From contig NZ_DAISXK010000001.1 in assembly GCF_036825875.1 (NCBI RefSeq), forward strand, positions 62,001 to 126,000: a stretch of DNA of 64,000 nt, written 5' to 3'. A program made the translations under genes and the position numbers. This DNA comes from Paucihalobacter sp036825875 (GTDB lineage: Bacteria; Bacteroidota; Bacteroidia; Flavobacteriales; Flavobacteriaceae). A model generated the notes under the pieces. The model saw only the letters and a program-made list of their open reading frames with translations, was not told the DNA's origin and ran no database searches. Positions 9,386 to 17,013 of this stretch are shown piece after piece. Numbering within the stretch: the first letter of the stretch is position 1; every line of letters starts with the position of its first letter.

Positions 9386-9760
9386 CTGGTATTAGGAATG
9401 CGGGATGGGGTTGTTTCACCTTTTTAGTTTTGAGTGCTTAATGGTGTTTGGAAATGGGGTGGAAAGAGGTTGCTTCACCCCCAACTTCGTTGGGGTTCGC
9501 AAGGACCGTCCTTGTTCTGGTTGCTTTAGCTTGGACGTATTGTCCATTGTTAGGATAAATAGGACATAATTGTAAAAACGACAAACTGGTATCATTGCCT
9601 GCTTCGGCAGACAGGCGAGGAGCGTAGCGAGCCTGTGCTGAGCGAAGTCGAAGTAAAGCAAGCTCACCGAGCAAGTAAAATCCCTCATAAAAACTCCACA
9701 CCCCAATAGCACAAAACCCAAATTAATCCTATATTTAACCCTTTAAAATACGGCAGTCAA
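9386..9760. repeat. Mosaic of palindromic repeats
   Basis: It contains a CCCCAAC-ttc-GTTGGGG hairpin at about 9478-9494. At 9592-9665 is a nested element: outer arms ATCATTGC...GCAAGCTC, interrupted by CCTGCTTCGGCAGACAGG and by CTGTGCTGAGCGAAGTCGAAG. No coding potential beyond repeat-derived frames. The same modules recur at 10146, 15215, 24685, 24857 and 25472. Confidence 0.75.
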
Positions 9761-10076
9761 TTGAAACCTGGGCTTGTTTACATCCTCACTCATAAGAATC
9801 ATACCACTTTATACGTAGGTGTAACATCCCAGATTGTTCAAAGGATGAAACAGCGTAAAGAAAAAAGGTATCCAGGTTCTTTTACAGCGCGTTACAACCT
9901 GTATAAGTTGTTGTATTATAAGGCATTGAGATCGATGACGGAGGTGATAGCGAGAGGAAAATAATTAAAAGCTGTTGGCCCCGATAGCTAACGGGGGGCA
10001 AAGAAGGTGGCGTTGATTGAGAGTGTGAATGCTGTTTAGAGAGATTTGTATTGGAAAGTTTTAGTAGAGTTTGGGA
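9761..10076 (+). pseudogene. Decayed GIY-YIG nuclease gene
   Basis: The frame opens MKPGLVYILTHKNHTTLYVG and stays intact for 67 residues, closely matching the intact gene at 24975-25295, then hits a stop at EVIARGK*. Homology continues in another frame: after a frameshift (K I I K S), a small GC palindrome (CCCCGATAGCTAACGGGG) is inserted. Residues like KKVALIESVNAV, a further in-frame stop, and RDLYWKVLVEFG then align with the intact C-terminus (KKIALING..., KGLYELIVEEF). It is therefore a nuclease remnant broken by a frameshift, an insertion and at least one extra stop. It sits between wzm and wzt and is flanked on both sides by modular palindromic repeats. Confidence 0.8.
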
Positions 10077-10221
10077 ATGCGGGATGAGGTTGCTTCAACC
10101 CAACAAGTTGGAGAGAGGTTAATAGAGTTGGGAAATGGGGAGGAGGAGGTTGCTTTACTTCGACTTCGCTCAGCACAGGCTCGCTTTGCTGCTCGCAATG
10201 ACTGTGATTTTAAATGAAAAT
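10077..10221. repeat. Palindromic repeat unit upstream of wzt
   Basis: 10146-10202 runs GAGGTTGCTTTACTTCGACT...CTCGCAATGAC, the reverse of GTCATTGCGAG...GCAACCTC. It is in frame with wzt and would add 29 residues (containing YFDFAQHRLA) if an upstream ATG at 10135 were used. The repeat-encoded residues recur in non-coding sites, so I do not accept that start. Confidence 0.7.
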
Positions 10222-11526
10222 ATGATAATATTAAAAGCTGAAAATATATCAAAACAATACCGCCTAGGCTTAGTAGGCACTGGCACCATAAGTCACGACC
10301 TGAACCGTTGGTGGCATAAGGTACGGGGTAAGGAAGATCCTTATTTAAAGGTTGGTGCGGTTAATGACCGCAGTACCAAAGCCGAAAGCCAGTATGTATG
10401 GGCTTTGCAGGACATTAATTTTGAAGTAGAACAAGGTGAGGTACTGGGGATTATTGGAAAAAACGGTGCAGGTAAAAGTACTTTGCTAAAAATATTGAGT
10501 AGAGTAACAACGCCCACCACAGGTGAAATCAAAACCCGCGGACGCATTGCCTCATTGCTGGAGGTAGGAACAGGATTTCACCCCGAAATGACCGGAAGAG
10601 AGAACATTTATTTAAACGGTGCTATTTTGGGCATGACCAAAGCCGAAATCAAAGCCAAAGAAGAAGAGATCGTAGCCTTTAGCGGTTGCGAACGCTATAT
10701 TGATACGCCTGTAAAACGCTATAGTAGCGGTATGCGGGTGCGTTTGGCCTTTGCGGTGGCTGCACACCTAGAACCTGATATATTGGTGGTTGATGAGGTA
10801 CTAGCGGTTGGCGATGCTGAGTTCCAGAAAAAGGCCATTGGGAAGATGCAGGATATTAGTAAGGGTGATGGGCGTACTGTTTTGTTTGTGAGTCATAATA
10901 TGGATTCGATTATGCGTTTGTGCACACGCGCTATTCTTATGAAAAATGGGCGTATTATCGAAGATGGCAAAGTTTCCAAAATAATCGACACTTATCTTAG
11001 TACCGAGTTTGGCGCTACAGCTGAAAAATTATGGCAAAATAATAATGGCAATGAGATTGTTAAAATTTTGTCTGCAAAAGCACACAATAAAAATCATGAA
11101 TCATCAGAAAACTTCAAGATTACCGAAAAAATAGGTATTACAATAAGATATCAAGTTTTAAAACCTGGGCATAAAATTCATTCGGCACTAAATTTCTTTA
11201 ACTCTAGTGGTGTTAATATATTTGATTCACATGAAAGTAATACCAGTTTGTATCATGAAAGAAAAAGTGAAGGCGTTTATGAAACAACTGTATGGGTTTT
11301 TGAGAATTTATTTTCAGAGGGCGTCATTGTGGTTGGTGTAGCTTTGGTTACACATGATCCTTTTAGCGTGCATTTCCATGAAAATGATGCCATTGCCTTT
11401 AATATTATTGAAGACATGAATCAAAGTCCAACACGTGGAGATTATGTGGGAAGTTTGCCAGGAATCATTCGACCTAATTTAAAATGGGAATCAAGAAAGA
11501 ATATATTACATGATAAGGTTAAGTAA
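10222..11526 (+). CDS. wzt: Polysaccharide ABC exporter, ATP-binding subunit with C-terminal glycan-binding-type domain
   Basis: 434 aa from the ATG at 10222. Residues 1-255 are an ABC ATPase with Walker A GIIGKNGAGKSTLLK, signature YSSGMRVRLAFA, Walker B ILVVDEV and the switch SHNMDSI; the family signature LEVGTGFHPEMTGRENIYLNG is of the Wzt/TagH/RfbE type. Residues from about 265 to 434 form an extra beta-rich domain (ITIRYQVLKPGHKIHSALNF), like the Wzt C-terminal domain that recognises the finished non-reducing end of an O-polysaccharide in E. coli O8/O9a. The 3' end overlaps the next gene by 17 bp. Confidence 0.88.
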   Translation: MIILKAENISKQYRLGLVGTGTISHDLNRWWHKVRGKEDPYLKVGAVNDRSTKAESQYVWALQDINFEVEQGEVLGIIGKNGAGKSTLLKILSRVTTPTTGEIKTRGRIASLLEVGTGFHPEMTGRENIYLNGAILGMTKAEIKAKEEEIVAFSGCERYIDTPVKRYSSGMRVRLAFAVAAHLEPDILVVDEVLAVGDAEFQKKAIGKMQDISKGDGRTVLFVSHNMDSIMRLCTRAILMKNGRIIEDGKVSKIIDTYLSTEFGATAEKLWQNNNGNEIVKILSAKAHNKNHESSENFKITEKIGITIRYQVLKPGHKIHSALNFFNSSGVNIFDSHESNTSLYHERKSEGVYETTVWVFENLFSEGVIVVGVALVTHDPFSVHFHENDAIAFNIIEDMNQSPTRGDYVGSLPGIIRPNLKWESRKNILHDKVK

Positions 11527-12148
11527 AATTAAAAAAGAAGAAGCGGTAAAGGTTAGTATAGCATCTATAGATAAAGGTCATCACCAAGTCACTTATCGGG
11601 GTGTGAAAGCAATTAGATGTCCGTTTGATTATGTGATATATCAAATGATTATATCTGAAGTTCAACCCGATTTAATTATAGAAATTGGGACAAGAAAAGG
11701 CGGTGGGGCCTATTACTTGGCAGATTTATTAGATAGCTTTGGTAAGGGCATAATTCACACTATCGATATTGTTGATGAGGTTGAGTCAATAGTTAAAAAA
11801 CACGAGAGAATAAGTTTCTTCACAGACGGCTGGGCTGGATATAATTTAGAGATGGCAAAAGGATTTGATAAAATTCTTATCATTGAAGATGCTTCACATA
11901 TGTATGAAGACACCATTGGTGTATTGAATAAATTTCATCCATTAGTTTCTAAAGAATCCTACTTTATTGTAGAGGATGGAATCATAAATGAACTAGGATT
12001 AGAAAAGAAATATAATGGAGGTCCGCTTCGTGCTATTCGTGAATTTTTGCCTGAACACCCAGAGTTTAACGTAGACAGAAAATGGTGCGACATGTTTGGT
12101 AAAAATGCTACTTTTAACGTGAATGGTTATTTAAAGAAAATAAGATAA
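11510..12148 (+). CDS. CmcI-type (cephalosporin hydroxylase family) O-methyltransferase-like protein
   Basis: 212 aa. The pattern CPFDYVIYQMIISEVQPDLI, then EIGTRKGGGAYYLADLL (SAM-binding motif I), IIHTIDI and IIEDASHMYEDT is that of the CmcI/RmlO-type family, Rossmann-fold SAM-dependent O-methyltransferases that act on sugars or small molecules. The acidic/His cluster EDASH matches the family metal-site region. It follows wzt with overlapping reading frames, as methylating chain-capping enzymes do in ABC-exported O-antigens. The substrate is unknown; a sugar hydroxyl is the likeliest. Confidence 0.72.
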   Translation: MIRLSKIKKEEAVKVSIASIDKGHHQVTYRGVKAIRCPFDYVIYQMIISEVQPDLIIEIGTRKGGGAYYLADLLDSFGKGIIHTIDIVDEVESIVKKHERISFFTDGWAGYNLEMAKGFDKILIIEDASHMYEDTIGVLNKFHPLVSKESYFIVEDGIINELGLEKKYNGGPLRAIREFLPEHPEFNVDRKWCDMFGKNATFNVNGYLKKIR

Positions 12149-12170
12149 CAGACTATTTTTCGAACAATCT

Positions 12171-12998
12171 ATGAAATTAGAATTCACAGGCGAGCGTTTA
12201 TTGACTAGTGTTCACAATGATAATACGGTAAAACATCTTCACAGATATGCTCTTGCGCTAGAAATAATTAAGCATAAAACTGTTCTGGATATTGCTTCTG
12301 GTGAAGGTTATGGCAGTTATTTAATGAGTAGAAACGCTAAATTTGTTTATGGAGTTGATATAGATAGAGAGATTGTTACATTTGCTACAAAAAAATATGC
12401 ACATAAGAATTTACAGTTTCTGGAAGGTTCAACTAGTGCGATTCCTTTAGAAGATAATTCCGTAGATATGGTTGTAAGTTTTGAAACTTTAGAGCACCAT
12501 GATCAGCATGATGAAATGATGACTGAAATTAAACGCGTTTTAAAGACTGATGGTACACTTTTAATTTCTACTCCCGATAAACATTATTATTCAGATTTAA
12601 GGAATTATCAAAATCAATTTCATGTAAAGGAATTGTACAAACAACAATTTGTTGATCTGGTGGATAAATATTTTAACAATCACCGTTTGTTAAGTCAAAG
12701 TTTTATTAATGGTAACTCAATTATTATAGAGGACAAAAAACGAAGGGATTTTGAGTTTTATTCAGGAAATTTCACTGAAGTTAAAACCATAGATTCTGAT
12801 CCTCATTTTTTAATTGCACAATGCTCCAATAGTGAGCTAAAATTATTAAAGGACTCAATATTTGATGGTAAAGAGTTAATTGATTCAAATTTTATAGAAA
12901 ACCAACTTAAAATAGTTTATAATTCAAATTCATATAAACTTGGGGATTTCATACTTAAACCATTAAAAGTAGTAAAGAAATTTTGGAGAAGAAAGTAA
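12171..12998 (+). CDS. Class I SAM-dependent methyltransferase
   Basis: 275 aa. The Rossmann methyltransferase core spans about residues 30-150: motif I VLDIASGEGYGS, acidic end of beta2 VYGVDID, motif II region DNSVDMVVSFETLEHH and motif III LKTDGTLLISTP (Methyltransf_11/25 type). The C-terminal 100 residues are family-variable. It lies between the CmcI-like gene and a GT2 gene (16-bp overlap downstream), so it probably modifies a glycan or its precursor. Confidence 0.8.
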   Translation: MKLEFTGERLLTSVHNDNTVKHLHRYALALEIIKHKTVLDIASGEGYGSYLMSRNAKFVYGVDIDREIVTFATKKYAHKNLQFLEGSTSAIPLEDNSVDMVVSFETLEHHDQHDEMMTEIKRVLKTDGTLLISTPDKHYYSDLRNYQNQFHVKELYKQQFVDLVDKYFNNHRLLSQSFINGNSIIIEDKKRRDFEFYSGNFTEVKTIDSDPHFLIAQCSNSELKLLKDSIFDGKELIDSNFIENQLKIVYNSNSYKLGDFILKPLKVVKKFWRRK

Positions 12999-13915
12999 TA
13001 AAAGCATATCCGGCAACTATAATCATCGTCACCTATAACGCTATGCCTTGGATTGACAAATGTTTACAAAGCGTTGGCTCTTGTCCTGTTGTTGTGGTAG
13101 ACAATGCTTCTACAGATCAAACGCTTTCTCATATTCAGAATAATTACGCAAACGTCACTTTATTACCGCAAACGCATAATTTGGGTTTTGGCCAAGCCAA
13201 TAATATTGGTATCCGTTATGCCTTAGATGGTGTGGCAGAGCACGTTTTACTACTGAATCAAGACGCTTACCTAGTTGACGATGTATTGGATAATCTGATA
13301 AGCTTTCAGAAAAGTAACGTCGAGTATGGTATATTAAGCCCAATTCACATTACTGCTAATAAACAAAAGCTTGATAAAAATTTCTCAAATTTTATGCTAA
13401 GAGAAAAAACTGGTAGTTTTTATTCAGATTATGTGTTGGGAAATAGGAAACCAGCAATTTACGAAGTACCATTTGTAAATGCTGCGGCCTGGTTAATTTC
13501 AAGGAAATGTCTGGAAACTGTGGGCGGTTTTGATCCCTTATTTTTTCATTATGGAGAAGATGATAATTATTGTCAACGCGTAAGTTATCATGGTTTCAAA
13601 ATAGGCGTTATACCGAATACTTATATAATTCACGACAGAGCAGATAGAATTTATGAAAAACCTGAAGTTTTTAGTGAGTCTTATTTTAACGAGATAGAAA
13701 AGAAATATAAGGTAGTTTACGCAAATATCAACAACGAAAATAAGATTGATATAAAAACCAGAAAACTAAAAATTTTAGTTTTAAAACTTCAATTAAATTT
13801 AAAATTTAGGCGTGCAAACCAATATTGGCGAGAGTTAAATTTAATAAAGTCATTAAAGCCTAAGATAGAAAGAAGTAGAGCAGTGAATTCCAAAATAGGA
13901 CAACATTATTTATAA
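12983..13915 (+). CDS. GT2 glycosyltransferase (rhamnosyltransferase-like)
   Basis: 310 aa. GT-A fold with IIIVTYNAMPWIDKCLQSVG at the N-terminus, VVVDNASTD, a QTHNLGFGQANNIGI stretch and LLNQDAYLVD, and the acceptor-side motif GGFDPLFFHYGEDDNYCQR. This arrangement (NLGFGxANNxGI plus GEDxDxCxR) is typical of WbbL-like rhamnosyltransferases and relatives. The C-terminus is basic and without membrane segments. Last gene before the convergent island at 13.9 kb. Confidence 0.85.
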   Translation: MEKKVIKAYPATIIIVTYNAMPWIDKCLQSVGSCPVVVVDNASTDQTLSHIQNNYANVTLLPQTHNLGFGQANNIGIRYALDGVAEHVLLLNQDAYLVDDVLDNLISFQKSNVEYGILSPIHITANKQKLDKNFSNFMLREKTGSFYSDYVLGNRKPAIYEVPFVNAAAWLISRKCLETVGGFDPLFFHYGEDDNYCQRVSYHGFKIGVIPNTYIIHDRADRIYEKPEVFSESYFNEIEKKYKVVYANINNENKIDIKTRKLKILVLKLQLNLKFRRANQYWRELNLIKSLKPKIERSRAVNSKIGQHYL

Positions 13916-13923
13916 TTATAAAA

Positions 13924-13949
13924 AAACCCGACTTGCCACAGTCGGGTTT
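13924..13949. terminator. Bidirectional terminator between converging genes
   Basis: Perfect 9-bp stem AAACCCGAC / GTCGGGTTT around an 8-nt loop, with an A-run before it and T residues after it. It lies 8 bp after the GT2 stop and 22 bp from the end of the minus-strand gene, so it can serve both. Confidence 0.85.
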
Positions 13950-13971
13950 CCTAACGTTTCACTCTTAAGGC

Positions 13972-14721
13972 TTACAATACTTCAATAAGTTGTAAGGCAT
14001 TAAAAGCGCCGTTATTGAGCGGGTACTGCACTGCATTCATTTCTTGAAAAAATGCTACTTTCAAAAAATAAAGTTGGTTGCCGGTACCGGCAGGCGCGGC
14101 AGGAGGTGTTAAGGTCACAGTGGTTGCCGTTAAATTTATGGGCAAGTTTACCACGTTACTCAACTCCAGCGCCTTATCTCCCGTCTCAAAATCCAGATTT
14201 AAGAATCCACAGCTTAGGCTTACATTTGTTGCCCCTTGCGGGAAGTTAAGCCGTCGTGCGGGGATAAAATCTATTATTGACACTTCGCCCGTTACCGTAT
14301 CAAGGTTGTAATCGGCTAACAATACGCTGCTTAATGTAGAGCGACCGTAAAATTCGAATCCTTTTAATGCGGCGCGGCCTTCGGGTGTACTGAGACCGAT
14401 ATAGACTTTTCGTTGTCCGCGTACCGAAGTGGTGTCCTGGTTTCTCACCTTGCTCATCACTCTGGTTAAACGACTGGTAACGCGTTTGTCTTTGGCATCG
14501 GCCATTAGGTCTATAGCTGCTAAGCGTAATTGCTTACCGATAGTGGCACTTTGTGCGAACTCGCCCATATTTTCGCGTGTTCTCACAAATGCTGGATCTG
14601 TTTCGATGCGGTTTTTTGAAACACCGCCTTTAGTACGGATTTTGTATCCGTCGCCATCTTTGTAGAAGGTCATCTCTCCTAGGGTACCTTCGATATTTAA
14701 TAGGGATCTTGTCTTTGCCAT
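13972..14721 (-). CDS. Conserved Bacteroidota protein of unknown function
   Basis: 249 aa, no signal peptide or membrane segment. I recognise the N-terminal pattern GTLGEMTFYKDGDGYKIRTK followed by GGVSKNRIETDPAFVRTREN as a family seen in multiple copies in flavobacterial genomes, without an assigned function. The middle is basic (RLTRVMSKVRNQDTTSVRGQRK). The C-terminal half is beta-rich with a Pro/Ala linker (TPPAAPAGTGN). It is the only minus-strand gene in this part of the glycan locus, and its 5' side carries the cloverleaf-like inverted repeat at 14772. Nucleic-acid binding is a guess from basicity only. Confidence 0.7.
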   Translation of the reverse strand: MAKTRSLLNIEGTLGEMTFYKDGDGYKIRTKGGVSKNRIETDPAFVRTRENMGEFAQSATIGKQLRLAAIDLMADAKDKRVTSRLTRVMSKVRNQDTTSVRGQRKVYIGLSTPEGRAALKGFEFYGRSTLSSVLLADYNLDTVTGEVSIIDFIPARRLNFPQGATNVSLSCGFLNLDFETGDKALELSNVVNLPINLTATTVTLTPPAAPAGTGNQLYFLKVAFFQEMNAVQYPLNNGAFNALQLIEVL

Positions 14722-14771
14722 CTCTTTTTAAATTTATGACTACCTATGTAGTCGTTAAACAATAATTTAAT

Positions 14772-14866
14772 AACAATTGGCAGTGGTTGCTCCCGGGTTC
14801 GAACCGGTTTGATATGTCGACCTATCAACTACCTTGGTTTCGGGATTGGCCACTGCTTTAATTGTT
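14772..14866. repeat. 95-bp cloverleaf-like inverted repeat (tRNA-like, not a tRNA)
   Basis: Nested stems: AACAATT (14772-14778) with AATTGTT (14860-14866); GCAGTGG (14780-14786) with CCACTGC (14850-14856); CCCG (14792-14795) with CGGG (14841-14844). Inside sit the palindrome GGTTCGAACC (14796-14805) and a TTGATA/TATCAA hairpin with an 8-nt loop. GGTTCGAACC resembles a tRNA T-arm. However, on neither strand do arm lengths, T-arm-to-acceptor spacing or anticodon loop fit a functional tRNA. It lies 51 bp upstream of the minus-strand gene. Confidence 0.75.
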
Positions 14867-15071
14867 GAGACAAATATAGAATGAGAATTTGATTAATTAA
14901 TATGTAAATACCATATTTACAGATAATTATATTTTTTTTTACTGATCTTTCTCGCATTTGACTAAAGGGTTTATTTTCGTTAAAAAGTGGTTATATTTTT
15001 ACATTTTTTTACCTTTTTTACCTTTGTTGGGATATGGCCTTGGTATGTGGAAACTTTTTAGCATTTTAAAG

Positions 15072-15159
15072 TTTTCATTAGGTTTTCATTAGGTTGTCAT
15101 TAGGTATCCATTAAGTATCCATTAAGTAAGCATTAAGTAAGGGTTAGGCAAGGGTTAGG
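15072..15159. repeat. Eight-unit 11-bp tandem array
   Basis: Units in order: TTTTCATTAGG twice, TTGTCATTAGG, TATCCATTAAG twice, TAAGCATTAAG, TAAGGGTTAGG, CAAGGGTTAGG. The core TTA-(G/A)-G is kept while the first half drifts stepwise along the array. 11 bp is close to one helical turn, so a protein could bind all units on one face. Confidence 0.85.
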
Positions 15160-15160
15160 T

Positions 15161-15200
15161 TGACCCGTCCTAAAATAACTTTGTAGGTTTTAGAAAGTAC
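15161..15200. mobile_element. Possible insertion-sequence end remnant
   Basis: Abutting the array is TTGACCCGTCCTAAAATAAC followed by TTTGTAGG. It shares the (G)GTTGACC core with the inverted repeats around the gap at 48267 and with 35404 and 40091. No transposase ORF is nearby. Tentative. Confidence 0.35.
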
Positions 15201-15214
15201 AGATAGGCATCGAT

Positions 15215-15270
15215 GAGGTTCCTTTACTTCGACTGCGCTCAGCACAGGCTCGCTGCGTTCCTCGGAAGGA
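15215..15270. repeat. Palindromic modular repeat unit
   Basis: Starts GAGGTTCCTTTACTTCGACT, continues with the CTCAGCACAGGCTCGCTGCG module and ends CCTCGGAAGGA. Same composite as at 10146. Confidence 0.7.
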
Positions 15271-15664
15271 TGGGTTTTTAAAGTAGCGTTGAAATTTAAT
15301 AAAATATCGGTATAAGGTTTTGGTAATACAACATTTGTAAAAATGTATCGATAAAGTGTATTATTTATACGATAAGTTGCTTATTTTAAGATATATATAT
15401 AATTTCTTACATTATAAAACATTTAATCGAAAAATTAGATTTATTAACGATGTTTTTTAAAATGTATATTAAATTTGTTAAGAGTAGTTTTATAAGGTTC
15501 GATAAAAAGTCATACCATTAAATTGTTTTATTGAATTTAAAAGCTATTTAGGTTAAGACGGCCATTGAGGCAAGTATTTATTAGTGATCCATTGAATTAA
15601 TTTCATTTACTATGACTTGTTGGCTGTTAAGTCAAGAAGAGAATAATAATTAAATTTTAGTAAG

Positions 15665-15895
15665 ATGAAACAGAAGTCCCCATTTCTATACATCGAAGAT
15701 GTTAAGGTTATCTTTGGATGTTGCGGTCGAACCGCGAGAAAACGAATAAGTAAAGCCCATGAGCGTATTGGTTTACCCGATGAAACTTTTATAAGCATTC
15801 AAGGATTTTGTAAGGCTTATGACCTTAGCGAAAAACGCATAGAGGCTATCTTGAGAGGTGAAGCCGAACAACTGAGCCGAGAATACGCGACATAA
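15665..15895 (+). CDS. Small protein, possible helix-turn-helix DNA-binding
   Basis: 76 aa. I do not recognise a named family. Residues about 9-32 (IEDVKVIFGCCGRTARKRI) fit a helix, a short turn and a basic second helix, as in small HTH or excisionase-like proteins. The second half (FCKAYDLSEKRIEAIL) looks like another helical pair. No signal peptide. It is preceded by about 0.5 kb of AT-rich DNA and the 11-bp array and lies in the island between GT genes. DNA binding is an inference from the pattern. Confidence 0.55.
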   Translation: MKQKSPFLYIEDVKVIFGCCGRTARKRISKAHERIGLPDETFISIQGFCKAYDLSEKRIEAILRGEAEQLSREYAT

Positions 15896-15963
15896 GTTGT
15901 TTGCAATTGCAGTAAAATGGGTTAAATTAGCTGACTAAATGTGAATGTTAAATACTTACATGC

Positions 15964-17013
15964 GTGCTTACTGAACAACCACTGGTCTCAATAATAATCC
16001 CGACCTACAACCGAGCCCATCTAATAGGAGAGACTCTTGACAGCGTCTTGGCCCAAACCTATACCAACTGGGAGTGTATTGTGGTGGATGATGGGTCTAC
16101 AGATAAAACTGATGCAAAGGTACATTACTATGTAAATCAGGATTCCTGTTTTAAATATGTTTTACGTCCTGAACGAAAACCTAAGGGAGCAAATGCATGC
16201 AGAAATTATGGACTTGAAATTTGTAATGGTGATTTAATAATGTTTTTAGATTCCGATGATATTTTATTTTTGGATTGTCTTGAAAGGAGAATCAATTTTT
16301 ATTTTGCTAGTGGTGCGTATGATTTTTATATTTTTCAATCTTTATTATTTAATTACAAACCAGGAGATTCAAACCATATTCCTAATATCCTAGAAAAAGA
16401 AGATTGCGATTTGGCACGTTTTATTAGCTTTGATTATCCATGGAACACAAGTTCTGCACTTTTAAATGTGCACTACTTGATGCAAAATAATTTGACATTT
16501 GACGAGCAGTTAGATCACCATCAAGATTTAGATTTTTTCGTCCAGCTTCTTTGTAATTTTCCAAACTACGTCAAATCTCATAATAGACCTGATGTTTATA
16601 TAAGAATGGCAAGCCCTGACAAAGAATCTAAAAAAACACATAAAGATTCGCATCTTAAAGCTAAAATAAAGTTTGTAAATAATCTGTTAAATCATATAAA
16701 GGTCTTGCCATGTAATCAAACTGAATTAAAAAGACGAATTTTAGGATTGTCCCTATCTTACGGAATTTTGTTTTGGTCGTTGAGGCGATATAAATTGCTT
16801 TTAAAAAATCTTTTAGTTTTCGTTAAAAATGCTTATTTCACATATTTTATTATTTATTTACCCTTATTAATATTGGTTCTGTTTAATAAAAAATATAAGG
16901 TTGTAGGAAAAAAAACCAAGTACAAAAAATTAAAATCATTTATGAGTTACTATAGTTTTGACAATTCTACATTGGGAAAATTGAGTTTTGATTCTATAAA
17001 CCTAATTAAATGA
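15964..17013 (+). CDS. GT2 glycosyltransferase
   Basis: 349 aa from a GTG start; no in-frame ATG precedes the conserved N-terminus. GT-A core: VSIIIPTYNRAHLIGETLDS, CIVVDDGSTD, GANACRNYGLEI and the DxD-type LDSDDIL. The hydrophobic stretch at about 285-305 (YFTYFIIYLPLLILVLF) may be a C-terminal membrane anchor. The stop overlaps the next ATG (ATGA), starting a tightly packed GT operon that runs to about 24.7 kb. Confidence 0.85.
   Translation: MLTEQPLVSIIIPTYNRAHLIGETLDSVLAQTYTNWECIVVDDGSTDKTDAKVHYYVNQDSCFKYVLRPERKPKGANACRNYGLEICNGDLIMFLDSDDILFLDCLERRINFYFASGAYDFYIFQSLLFNYKPGDSNHIPNILEKEDCDLARFISFDYPWNTSSALLNVHYLMQNNLTFDEQLDHHQDLDFFVQLLCNFPNYVKSHNRPDVYIRMASPDKESKKTHKDSHLKAKIKFVNNLLNHIKVLPCNQTELKRRILGLSLSYGILFWSLRRYKLLLKNLLVFVKNAYFTYFIIYLPLLILVLFNKKYKVVGKKTKYKKLKSFMSYYSFDNSTLGKLSFDSINLIK

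Larger units (their letters stand above)
14867..15664. other. AT-rich non-coding part of the island
   Basis: About 0.8 kb with no credible ORF. Beyond the 11-bp array and repeat units listed separately, it is strongly AT-rich (15280-15660) with runs such as ATATATATA near 15392. It could hold the regulatory region of the small gene at 15665; I see no clear promoter box. Confidence 0.5.

Noticed and set aside
9416..9721. Small minus-strand frames containing the FDFAQHRLA string
   Set aside because: The residues come from the CTTCGACTTCGCTCAGCACAGG module, which also appears where no gene can exist; not protein-coding evidence.
10135..10221. 29-residue N-terminal extension of wzt
   Set aside because: It is encoded by a palindromic repeat and the ABC domain begins cleanly at the ATG at 10222.
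14780..14856. tRNA gene
   Set aside because: The T-arm-like palindrome is present, but arm lengths, T-arm-to-acceptor spacing and anticodon loop do not fit a tRNA on either strand.
14772..14866. Integron attC site
   Set aside because: No GTTRRRY/RYYYAAC core pair at the ends, no integrase in the window, and it lies 5' of the gene, not 3'.
15072..15159. CRISPR-like array
   Set aside because: Units are 11 bp with no spacers and drift gradually, so it is a simple tandem repeat.
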